Shown here one piece after another: positions 33,728-41,261 of a stretch of DNA of 64,000 nt. The position numbers and the translations under genes are program-made. The number at the start of each line of letters is the position of its first letter. The first letter of the stretch is position 1. The stretch covers positions 8,120 to 72,119 of the forward strand of contig DASXFN010000083.1 in NCBI GenBank assembly GCA_036489565.1, in the 5' to 3' direction. The notes under the pieces were generated by a model that was given only the letters and a program-made list of their open reading frames with translations, did not search any database and was not told the origin of the DNA. This stretch comes from JAICKN01 sp036489565. GTDB lineage: Bacteria; Acidobacteriota; Terriglobia; Terriglobales; Acidobacteriaceae.

Positions 33728-36313
33728 GTGCCTACCAAACGCCCCATTCTCCGTTATCTCATTCTGGCGTTCCTGCTTGTTATTACCGTTGCGTACGAAG
33801 GCGCTTATTGGCGGACTATGCTGCGGCTCAGGCATTTTGATTTTCCAACCGTTGCCATGAAGGCGGCAAGCAATGAGCTGGACGCAAAAAACTCCGGCAG
33901 GCAAACCGGCCTGCAAACCGGCGACCGGCTGCTTGCCATCAACGGAGTTCCCTACCGCGGAGAAGCCACGCTGTACTCCGCTTATAACCATGCCAGCGTG
34001 GGCATTCCGATCATACTGGAGGTGGAATCGAAGGGAACCATACACACCGTCGCACTGCCCGTGAAACTTGCTCATGCAAGCTTTTGGGAGAACGTTGCGA
34101 CCGCAATTCTGAATTTCCTGTTGCCGGCGTTGTGCCTGTTGTTGGGTTTCTGGGTAGTGGCAGTGCGCCCGCACGACTTCCTGGCATGGCTTCTGCTCGC
34201 CCTCATGATGACCATTCCGCAATTATTCGAAAACTATATCGTCCAGGGATGGCCTGCGGGTTGGCGGGAAATCGCCATGGTTTATCACGCGAGCTTGGGC
34301 TTCATGTTTACCATCACTATGTTCTTTTTCGGCCGCTACTTCCCTGAACCATTTCCTCCGGAGCGCGTTTGGGACAAGGTTTGGAGAGTTATGCAATGGA
34401 TCCTGGTTGCTCCATATGCGGTTTTGCAAACTCTCGCGATCATTGTCTCTGTGGGCGAACTGGACCACTATCAGGCGGTCGCGCCCCTAACCCGCTACCT
34501 TTCCAATCCATTTATCCGAATAATCCCCTTCATACTGATCGGCACTTTCTTCGCTGCGATCTTTATGAAGTACAGCATCAGCAAATCCGCAGATGTAAAA
34601 CGCAGGCTGCGGATTTTGTATTGGGGCGCCACCGTTGCCTGGACGCCTGCCTTTTTTATTGCCGTCTATGCCTCATTCCTCGGGCAGACAAACATGGATC
34701 GAGTGGTACCCGAATGGGCTGTCATCATTGGCTTTTCTCTTCTCAACCTTTTTCCGCTCACTCTGGCATATGTGATCGTGGTCCAAAAGGCCATGGATGT
34801 GCGCGTGGTGCTGCGGCAGGGTTTGCAGTACGCCTTTGCTACCTCAGGAGTGCGCGTTATCCAGATGATCGCGGTAATTATGCTGGTAGTGGCTGCGGTC
34901 GGGTTTCTAGGCGACTCCGGCCACAGCCAGGTGCTGAAGATCGGCGCCATGCTGATTGGCATTGCGATCATGGCCAGCATCGGAAGGGTTTCTCATAACC
35001 TCCGAGTGCGAATTGATAAACGATTTTTCCGCGAAGCCTATAACGCCGAACAGGTACTCACCGAGCTTAGCGAGCAGGTACGCTCCATGGTTGAGCCAAA
35101 ATCATTGCTGCAAACCGTGGCTTCGCGGATTGCGGAAACGCTGCATGTCCCGCGGATCGCCGTCTTGTTGGGTAATGAGATCTACCGGCCAGCTTATGCT
35201 CTTGGCGAAGGAGATGTTTCCAGCGTTGAATTTTCGCGCACCACGGGGACCATAAAAGTTTTGCAGCGGGAAAAAGCACCGGCCATGGTTTACCCGAAAG
35301 ACCGCGATTCGTGGATATATCGCGAGTCCGATGTAAGCGAAAAAGAGCGCAATGATCTGTCCCGGCTTGAGTCCGAACTATTGTTGCCGCTCGCCGTGCG
35401 TGACAAGTTGTTGGGTTTTATCTCTCTCGGAGCAAAACGTTCCGAAGAACCCTACACGGGAACCGATGTCCGCCTGCTGAAGTCGGTGGCCGCGCAAACC
35501 GGTTTGGCATTGGAAAATGCCGACTTGATGCGGACGGTGGCGGAGGAAGTCGCGCAGCGCGAGCGCCTGAATCGCGAAGTTGAAATCGCCCGCGAAGTGC
35601 AGGAGCGCTTATTTCCGCAGAAGCTTCCGCCCATTGCGGGGCTCGACTATGCCGGGTATTGCCGTCCAGCCTTGGGAGTCGGCGGCGACTACTATGATTT
35701 TCTCGCACTGCCACAGGGCCACTTAGGCGTGGCCATCGGCGATGTTTCCGGCAAAGGCATCGCTGCAGCTTTGATGATGGCCAGCCTGCAGGCTTCTTTG
35801 CGCGGAGAAGCCACGCGCGGGTCTGAGAATCTGGCGGTCGCGATTAGCAACATCAATCGGCTGGTATATGAAGCATCCTCGGAAAATCGTTATGCGACGT
35901 TCTTTTACGGGCAATACGATCCAACGACGCGCAAATTCGATTACGTGAACGCTGGACACAATCCGCCGATGATTTTTCACTGCGCCGGTCAAGAAAATGA
36001 CAAGAATGCAAAAGTTGCCAGACTCGAGGTTGGCGGAACTGTCGTAGGATTACTCGAAAGTTTTGCCTATGAGCAAGGTTCAGTCTCACTGCAAACAGGT
36101 GACACTCTCGTTGCTTTTACAGACGGCATCAGCGAGGCCATGAACTCAACCGATGAAGAATGGGGCGAAGAGCGCATGATCGCGGCCATCCAGCGATGCG
36201 ACGGCATGAGTGCGAATCAATTGATGCAGCAGATTTTCGTTGGCGCCGATAAATTTGTTGCCGGAGCGAAACAGCACGACGATATGACGGTCGTGATTCT
36301 GAGAGTTCTCTAA
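33728..36313 (+). CDS. membrane PDZ-GAF-SpoIIE (PP2C-type) serine phosphatase
   Basis: An 861-residue signalling protein. An N-terminal TM helix, a PDZ-like domain (about 40-115, GLQTGDRLLAINGVPY), seven or eight membrane helices (about 125-425), a GAF-like domain (about 450-600), a coiled linker (VEIAREVQERLFPQKLPPIAGLDY) and a SpoIIE/RsbU-type PP2C domain with GGDYYDF, GDVSGKGIAAALMMA, NAGHNPP, FTDGISEAMN and HDDMTVVIL. Such enzymes dephosphorylate anti-anti-sigma factors in partner-switching pathways; no STAS or RsbW gene is nearby. Start is GTG at 33728, since no ATG precedes the first helix. Confidence 0.9.
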   Translation: MPTKRPILRYLILAFLLVITVAYEGAYWRTMLRLRHFDFPTVAMKAASNELDAKNSGRQTGLQTGDRLLAINGVPYRGEATLYSAYNHASVGIPIILEVESKGTIHTVALPVKLAHASFWENVATAILNFLLPALCLLLGFWVVAVRPHDFLAWLLLALMMTIPQLFENYIVQGWPAGWREIAMVYHASLGFMFTITMFFFGRYFPEPFPPERVWDKVWRVMQWILVAPYAVLQTLAIIVSVGELDHYQAVAPLTRYLSNPFIRIIPFILIGTFFAAIFMKYSISKSADVKRRLRILYWGATVAWTPAFFIAVYASFLGQTNMDRVVPEWAVIIGFSLLNLFPLTLAYVIVVQKAMDVRVVLRQGLQYAFATSGVRVIQMIAVIMLVVAAVGFLGDSGHSQVLKIGAMLIGIAIMASIGRVSHNLRVRIDKRFFREAYNAEQVLTELSEQVRSMVEPKSLLQTVASRIAETLHVPRIAVLLGNEIYRPAYALGEGDVSSVEFSRTTGTIKVLQREKAPAMVYPKDRDSWIYRESDVSEKERNDLSRLESELLLPLAVRDKLLGFISLGAKRSEEPYTGTDVRLLKSVAAQTGLALENADLMRTVAEEVAQRERLNREVEIAREVQERLFPQKLPPIAGLDYAGYCRPALGVGGDYYDFLALPQGHLGVAIGDVSGKGIAAALMMASLQASLRGEATRGSENLAVAISNINRLVYEASSENRYATFFYGQYDPTTRKFDYVNAGHNPPMIFHCAGQENDKNAKVARLEVGGTVVGLLESFAYEQGSVSLQTGDTLVAFTDGISEAMNSTDEEWGEERMIAAIQRCDGMSANQLMQQIFVGADKFVAGAKQHDDMTVVILRVL

Positions 36314-36404
36314 AACGCCTGTCCCTCGGAAGCCCTTCTCTCTAGCTTTTCCCGCTCAATCCATGTCTCCCTAAGCGCCCCCTTAATTTGTCATCCCGAC
36401 CGGA

Positions 36405-36431
36405 GCAGATCATCGCAAAGCGATGATCTGC
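36405..36431. repeat. perfect 12-bp-stem palindrome in a degraded intergenic repeat
   Basis: GCAGATCATCGC / GCGATGATCTGC with loop AAA, embedded in TGTCATCCCGACCGGA ... GGAGGGATCT. The TGTCAT start recalls the 122-bp element at 11440. No other feature is seen between 36314 and 36593. Confidence 0.6.
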
Positions 36432-36593
36432 GGAGTGGAGGGATCTTGTGTTTCAGGGAAGCGCAGAAATGCCCCACCCAAGCCAAAAGCAAGCTTGAAT
36501 CGCCGCCGGCCGCGCGGCTGCAAATATTAGTATGGATTGGAGTTAACTTTTGGCTGGAAAATGCCAATTTTAGGGTGTAGCTTCTCCTCAGAT

Positions 36594-37280
36594 ATGCGCA
36601 CTCAGGTTCGCGTCGCGTCGCCCTGTTCAGCCGACTGGAACAAAATGGTGGGTGATGATCGTGTGCGCCACTGCGACTCCTGCAATCTCGACGTTTACAA
36701 TTTCGCCGCGCTCACCGATCTTGAAGCCGAGCGTCTCATCGCAAATCGCCAAGATCGCCTGTGTGCACGGCTTTATCGCCGCGCGGATGGGACCGTCATT
36801 ACCCAGAATTGCCCGGTAGGTTTTCGCGCCCGCGTTCGGAAGGTATCCAGGATCGCTGGTGCTGCGTTGTCGGCAGCAATGAGTGTAACTTTCGCGGGCG
36901 CTCAGATCTCCTCGCAGAATCAGCCGTCATCTATTCAAATGGAAAAAGGTAAAGCGGCGATTGCTCTGCATGTCTTGAATCAGTCCGGGGAAGCAGTAGA
37001 GGGCGCAATAGTCGTTCTCCGGAGCAAAAATTATCGAGGGGAATTTACAGGAAAAACCGATGCACAAGGCAACATTCGATTGTCCGCCTTGGCGGCAGGT
37101 GAATACGAACTATCGGTATCCAGCCCTGGGTTTGCAACTTTTTCCAACCCCGTGTTTGTGGATCAACACGGAACTCTCAAAGTAAATGCTGAACTACGTG
37201 TCGTCGCTGTAATCGGTGAAGTGGTACCCGTTCCAAGGCGAAACAATATTTTTCTGCGGTTCTACCACAAGGTTTTATAG
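36594..37280 (+). CDS. Cys-motif, TM and carboxypeptidase-regulatory-like domain protein
   Basis: A 228-residue protein seen in Acidobacteriota. Residues 10-75 form a conserved cysteine-containing module (CSADWNKM, RVRHCDSCNLDVYNF, LCARLYRRADGTVITQNCPVG; Cys 11, 27, 30, 57, 73). Residues 85-103 are a hydrophobic segment ending AGAQ. Residues 125-205 form a carboxypeptidase-regulatory-like beta-sandwich (EGAIVVLRSKNYRGEFTGKT, SALAAGEYELSVSSPGF). The first module is probably cytosolic and could bind a metal. ATG 36594 is the likely start; ATG 36561 is in frame. Confidence 0.7.
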   Translation: MRTQVRVASPCSADWNKMVGDDRVRHCDSCNLDVYNFAALTDLEAERLIANRQDRLCARLYRRADGTVITQNCPVGFRARVRKVSRIAGAALSAAMSVTFAGAQISSQNQPSSIQMEKGKAAIALHVLNQSGEAVEGAIVVLRSKNYRGEFTGKTDAQGNIRLSALAAGEYELSVSSPGFATFSNPVFVDQHGTLKVNAELRVVAVIGEVVPVPRRNNIFLRFYHKVL

Positions 37281-37322
37281 ATCTCGCCAGGAAATTCCAG
37301 TCGGGCTGATGGCAGGCTGCGC

Positions 37323-37604
37323 CTAGCAGCTTCCGCCCGCAATCGAAGGCACAAGCAGTACTTCGTCGCCGTCCTGAAAAGCGTAGGAATTTCCGCCCAG
37401 GAAGCGGATGTCCTCTTCATTCACATAAACGTTAAGGAAACGGCGGATATGTCCGGCTTCATCGCGCAGGTGCGGCTTGAGATCAGGGAACTTCTGGTCG
37501 AGCGCGGAGAACAATTCCTCCAGACACTTTGCCGAACATTCAAACTTTGCCGCGCCTTCAGTGTGGCGGCGCAATGCGGTAGGAATTAAAACGCTGATGC
37601 TCAA
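37323..37604 (-). CDS. CysO/MoaD-ThiS family sulfur-carrier protein with GGSC C-terminus
   Basis: A 93-residue ubiquitin-like sulfur carrier. SVLIPTALRRHTEGAAKFE, RRFLNVYVNEEDIRFLGG and DGDEVLLVPSIAGG resemble M. tuberculosis CysO closely (compared from memory). Carriers end in Gly-Gly, which is thiocarboxylated; here Gly90-Gly91 is followed by Ser92-Cys93, so a protease (JAMM/Mec-type in known systems) would have to trim it first. The gene starts one base after the thrC stop, under the same SAM riboswitch, which points to a role in sulfur amino acid supply. Confidence 0.85.
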   Translation of the reverse strand: MSISVLIPTALRRHTEGAAKFECSAKCLEELFSALDQKFPDLKPHLRDEAGHIRRFLNVYVNEEDIRFLGGNSYAFQDGDEVLLVPSIAGGSC

Positions 37605-37605
37605 A

Positions 37606-38877
37606 TTAAACCTCCACCACTTCAGGCACGTTTAGTGTTTTCTTTAAGTACGCTTCAAACTCCGCGAAGCGCGGCGAGATCGGCGCTTCCACTTCATATT
37701 TATCAACCAGCGCGTCGGTGGTCTTCAACCCGTTTCCAGTGATGCTGAGCACGGTCGTTTCATCGGGCGAAATGCGGCCCGACTTCAACAGCTTGCGCGC
37801 GCAACCCACAGTCACGCCGCCAGCGGTTTCAGTAAAGATGCCTTCCGTCTCCGCGAGCAGTTGCATGGACTCCACCACTTCCGCGTCCGATACATCTTCC
37901 GACCAGCCGCCGCTCTTGGTGATGGTCCTGATCGCGTAATGTCCGTCGGCAGGATTGCCGATGGCCAGCGAACGCGCGATGGTCGAGGGTTTCTGCGGTT
38001 CAATGTCAGCGTTGCCCGCTTTTACCGCAGTAGAAATTGGCGAACAACCAGTAGCCTGCGCGCCGAAGAACTTCACCGGCTTCGCTTCCACCAAACCTAG
38101 AGTGACCAATTCATCAAACGATTTCTTGATCTTGGTAATCAACGACCCGCCCGCCATGGGGACCACAACGTTATCGGGTAAGCGCCAGCCGAGTTGTTCG
38201 GCGATTTCGTAGCCGTGCGTCTTCGAACCTTCCGCATAGTAGGGACGAAGATTCACGTTTACGAATCCCCAGTGATGCTCATCGGCAATCTGCGAGCACA
38301 ACCGATTCACCTGATCGTAGCTTCCTGAAATGCGAACCAGCTTAGCGCCAAAAACCTGCGTGCCCAGAATCTTTGCCGCTTCGAGGTCCGCGGGAACAAA
38401 AATCCATGCCTTGAACCCATTGCGCGCGGCATGGGCAGCCACCGCGTTCGCCAAATTTCCCGTCGAAGAGCAGGAGACAATTTCAAATCCAAAAGCCTTT
38501 GCCTGCGCCAGAGCAACGGCTACTACACGATCTTTAAAGCTCAAAGTTGGCAGGCAGACGGCGTCATTCTTCAAATATAGATTGTTGGACTTTACGCCGA
38601 GCTGTTTTGCAAGCTGCGGCGCGCTCACCAACGGCGTAAAACCCACGGGAAGGGAGGGCTGATAATTTTCAGGCAAAGGAAGCAGATCAGAATAACGCCA
38701 CATGCTGGCGGGGCCTTTAGAAATTTTCTCGCGGCTAATGCGAGGGCGGATCGCCTCATAGTCGTAATAGACTTCGAGCGGCGAAAAGCACTCTTCGCAA
38801 ATCGAGCGGGGCTGGTTTCCCCAACTCTTATTACACTCCCGGCAGCGCAATTCGTAATGCGGCATTGGCAAACTCAC
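37606..38877 (-). CDS. thrC: threonine synthase
   Basis: A 423-residue PLP enzyme converting O-phosphohomoserine to threonine. An N-terminal zinc-ribbon-like segment (Cys12, 15, 27, 30: RCRECNKSW, ICEECFSPLEVYYDYE) precedes the fold-type II core with PLP-lysine in SFKDRVVAVALAQ (Lys115), SSTGNLANAVAAHAARNG and VPMAGGSLI. The homologous archaeal-type ThrC has the same ribbon. It is encoded behind a SAM-I-like riboswitch and in front of a sulfur carrier, unusual for a plain threonine synthase; a sulfur-transfer variant acting on O-phosphohomoserine is possible. Confidence 0.9.
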   Translation of the reverse strand: MSLPMPHYELRCRECNKSWGNQPRSICEECFSPLEVYYDYEAIRPRISREKISKGPASMWRYSDLLPLPENYQPSLPVGFTPLVSAPQLAKQLGVKSNNLYLKNDAVCLPTLSFKDRVVAVALAQAKAFGFEIVSCSSTGNLANAVAAHAARNGFKAWIFVPADLEAAKILGTQVFGAKLVRISGSYDQVNRLCSQIADEHHWGFVNVNLRPYYAEGSKTHGYEIAEQLGWRLPDNVVVPMAGGSLITKIKKSFDELVTLGLVEAKPVKFFGAQATGCSPISTAVKAGNADIEPQKPSTIARSLAIGNPADGHYAIRTITKSGGWSEDVSDAEVVESMQLLAETEGIFTETAGGVTVGCARKLLKSGRISPDETTVLSITGNGLKTTDALVDKYEVEAPISPRFAEFEAYLKKTLNVPEVVEV

Positions 38878-38925
38878 TTTCCGGATTCCATGCCGCTGTG
38901 GACGAGCGAGACGCGTTTAAACGCC

Positions 38926-38962
38926 CCTAAAATACGAAACCTCTTTCCCGAACGGAAAGAGG
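38926..38962 (-). terminator. intrinsic terminator of the SAM riboswitch expression platform
   Basis: Minus-strand CCTCTTTCC-gttcg-GGAAAGAGG (38954-38962 with 38940-38948) followed by the U-rich TTTCGTATTTT. A further perfect stem CGAGATG/CATCTCG (38973-38979, 38994-39000) lies between it and the aptamer and could act in the switch. Confidence 0.8.
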
Positions 38963-39001
38963 AATGAGGAAACGAGATGCTGAAAATGCCTGTCATCTCG
39001 A

Positions 39002-39115
39002 TCTCATGTTCCCCCACTGTTCCGGGCGAGAGTTGGCACCTGCGATAGAGATATATGATCTCGATCCGGTTGCCGTGGCGTCTTAGGGCTCGTCCCTCAG
39101 CCACTCTGCATGAAA
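39002..39115 (-). promoter_or_regulatory. SAM riboswitch (SAM-I/S-box clan) upstream of thrC
   Basis: Minus-strand RNA has the S-box core: AGAGTGGCTGAGGGA, then GCCCTAAGACGCCACGGCAACC, then GGTGCCAACTCTCGCC. Helices can be drawn: P1 TTTCATG/CATGAGA (closing the 114-nt element), P2 GTGGC/GCCAC with AGGG/CCCU above it, and P3 GAGAT/ATCTC. A terminator hairpin with a U tract follows before thrC, so the expected outcome of SAM binding is transcription termination. Assignment to SAM-I versus SAM-IV is not settled by eye. Confidence 0.87.
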
Positions 39116-39150
39116 TCCAAGGTCCACCCCGAAGGGCCAACCTGACATTC

Positions 39151-39180
39151 ATGTTACAAACGAACGCTCAGGTTCGTCAA
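39151..39180 (-). promoter_or_regulatory. promoter of the riboswitch-thrC-cysO transcript
   Basis: Minus-strand TTGACG (39175-39180) and TAACAT (39151-39156) with an 18-bp spacer; transcription would start about 30 nt before P1 of the aptamer. Confidence 0.55.
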
Positions 39181-39242
39181 GAAGTTTGCCACGACGATGA
39201 GAAATGATGGAATCGGCCCGAACAAACATGCCGCTAGGTGTT

Positions 39243-39830
39243 TTACGCACGTATAGCTAAGTCTTCTGGTGTGTTGACATTACGATACAGTCGCCGTTCC
39301 GGTCCGGCTAATACGTATTCCCTCAAATAGCTTTTCTCCAATAGTTCTTTCACCAAGGCTTGCAGAGATAGTTCCTCTTTCGCGAGCGCGGCTGCGGTCA
39401 TCATTGCAATGGCGGCGGGATAAATCGCGCACAATGGCTCGCAAAAATCCCCGTTTCGGGGAATTACTCCCTGCCCAGGCGAGGCCAATTTCCGGAGACT
39501 CTGCAAATGCCGTGCGGTCATTTGCGGTAAGTCAATGGCCAGGGCAAGCAGATGCGTAGTCCGCAACTGATGGAGGACGGCGCTTAGTCCGCTCAATGGC
39601 CCGCGCGATGGCTGATCATCGAGCACAACTGTGATTTCTGGCGGGCACCAGGCCGGAGGAGTGCGGGCGGAAATCAAAATCTCTTCCGGAACCAATTCGC
39701 GCAGTGTTTCAAGCTGCCGCGACCAAAGCGGTTTTCCGTTGAGCGAAAGCAACGCCTTGTCTGTGCCCATGCGGCGGGATTCTCCCCCCGCAAAAAGGAC
39801 TGCCGTCAAAGTGATGGTGTCGTCCCGCAT
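39243..39830 (-). CDS. mobA: molybdenum cofactor guanylyltransferase
   Basis: A 195-residue nucleotidyltransferase that adds GMP to molybdopterin, giving the MGD cofactor needed by the nitrate reductase two genes upstream. The N-terminus has the signature LFAGGESRRMGTDKALLSLNGKPLW; RGPLSGLSAVL, LALAIDLPQM and RNVNTPEDLA are typical. ATG 39830 lies six bases after the transporter stop; the open frame continues upstream inside that gene, but those residues are not MobA-like. Last gene of a nasA-narK-mobA operon. Confidence 0.92.
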   Translation of the reverse strand: MRDDTITLTAVLFAGGESRRMGTDKALLSLNGKPLWSRQLETLRELVPEEILISARTPPAWCPPEITVVLDDQPSRGPLSGLSAVLHQLRTTHLLALAIDLPQMTARHLQSLRKLASPGQGVIPRNGDFCEPLCAIYPAAIAMMTAAALAKEELSLQALVKELLEKSYLREYVLAGPERRLYRNVNTPEDLAIRA

Positions 39831-39835
39831 GGTCC

Positions 39836-41170
39836 TCAATCTGCCGACATAAGCGCCGCCACAGGCTCCGTGGTAACGCTTGCAGCCTTGGCTTCGCGAA
39901 AGCGCAACAATAATACGCAGAAGGCGGTGACCGCAACGATATTTCCCAGAATAAAGAACGCCGTCGCGCTGGAAATACTCTCTGACTTGAACAGCATAGC
40001 GGCCAGGACCGCTCCAAAATTGCCGCCCGCGCCCACAATGCCTGAGACGGACCCGATAGCGCGCGGCTGAATAAGAGGAACAACCGCATAGGTCACTCCG
40101 CAGGCGACACATACTAGTATTCCAAAGAGAAAGAATGCGGCGATGGCTGGAGCCAGAAGCGTCATCCGTGAGAACAACACCATAGCCAACCCTTCCGAAA
40201 GAATTGCGGCACCAAGCAGCAGAGAGCGCCCACGCAGGCCCCACCGGCCACCGGCCCAGTCGCCCATCATGCCGCCAAGCGCCCGCGCAAACAGGTTCAT
40301 CATGCCGATTAGGCTGGCCAACAGGCCCGCCAGTTTCAGGGTCAGGTGGAAGGAGTCTTTAAAGTACAGCGCGGCGACGTTGTCCATGGTGATCTCAACT
40401 CCAAAGCAAGCGCCATATAACAGGAACAGCAGCCAGACGCGATAATCCGCGGCGGCTTCCCAGAAGGCCTGGCCGCCGGATCTCGGCACGAAGGGACGGC
40501 CATCGGGCGTGTCCTCGGTGAAGAAGTAATAGGCAATCCCGGTAAGCAACATGAGCACGCCGGGTATGATCATCGCCAGCCGCCAGCTCATGAACTTGTC
40601 CACGCCGAGCCCGACAATGGCGCCAAACAGCAGCGGCATGAGCCATTGTGTGACGCCGCCGCCAAGATTTCCCCAGCCTGCGGTCATGGCATTGGCCGTG
40701 CCCACGATTCGCGAAGAGAACATGATGGACGTGTGATATTGCGTGATAACAAACGAAGCGCCAATCAGGCCGATGAGTAACCGGAAAAGCAAGAACGAGT
40801 GATAGCTGTGGGAAAGGCCTATTCCCGCCACAGGGAAAGCGCCGAATAGCAGGAGTGCTGTGTACGTTCGCCGTGGGCCAAAGCGGTCGCACAACCAGCC
40901 AGTCAGGAAGCGCGCGAAAATTGTGATGGCGACAGAAGCGATTACAGTATTCCCAATTTGCCCCTTCGTCAGCTTTAGGTCATCCCGCACGACGGCCATG
41001 AGCGGAGCGATTCCAAACCACGCCATGAAGCTCAGGAAGAAAGCGAACCATGACAGATGAAAGGCCCGCATGGGTGCGCTGCTGAAATCAAGCAAGCGAA
41101 TGCGAGTTGCCTTGCCGTCGCTGGTGAGATTGAATTTGCGGGCGGATTTTCCATCAACTTGTGCGTTCAT
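39836..41170 (-). CDS. narK: nitrate/nitrite MFS transporter (NarK/NasA type)
   Basis: A 444-residue inner-membrane permease with 12 helices. LSWFAFFLSFMAWFGIAPLM, the GWLCDRFGPRRTYT loop and the nitrate signature ITQYHTSIMFSSRIVGTANAMTAGWGNLGGG, with a second Gly-rich signature SVSGIVGAGGNFGAVLA, identify the NNP nitrate/nitrite porter family. It would import nitrate for the reductase encoded 91 bp upstream. A 90-bp gap separates the two genes. Confidence 0.93.
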   Translation of the reverse strand: MNAQVDGKSARKFNLTSDGKATRIRLLDFSSAPMRAFHLSWFAFFLSFMAWFGIAPLMAVVRDDLKLTKGQIGNTVIASVAITIFARFLTGWLCDRFGPRRTYTALLLFGAFPVAGIGLSHSYHSFLLFRLLIGLIGASFVITQYHTSIMFSSRIVGTANAMTAGWGNLGGGVTQWLMPLLFGAIVGLGVDKFMSWRLAMIIPGVLMLLTGIAYYFFTEDTPDGRPFVPRSGGQAFWEAAADYRVWLLFLLYGACFGVEITMDNVAALYFKDSFHLTLKLAGLLASLIGMMNLFARALGGMMGDWAGGRWGLRGRSLLLGAAILSEGLAMVLFSRMTLLAPAIAAFFLFGILVCVACGVTYAVVPLIQPRAIGSVSGIVGAGGNFGAVLAAMLFKSESISSATAFFILGNIVAVTAFCVLLLRFREAKAASVTTEPVAALMSAD

Positions 41171-41261
41171 ATCTTCTCCTCTTATTTAGGCGACAAACTT
41201 TTTGCGCGAATTCCTATTTCTGTACGCGCTCGAGTAAACGCCGCCAGCCGGTCAGGGTTCT

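Noticed and set aside
38874..39152. A 92-codon open frame on the minus strand before thrC
   Set aside because: It overlaps the SAM riboswitch, terminator and part of the leader, has no recognisable protein features, and the RNA elements explain the sequence better.
39831..40244. N-terminal extension of MobA
   Set aside because: These bases encode the end of the nitrate transporter in another frame; the MobA signature starts just after 39830.
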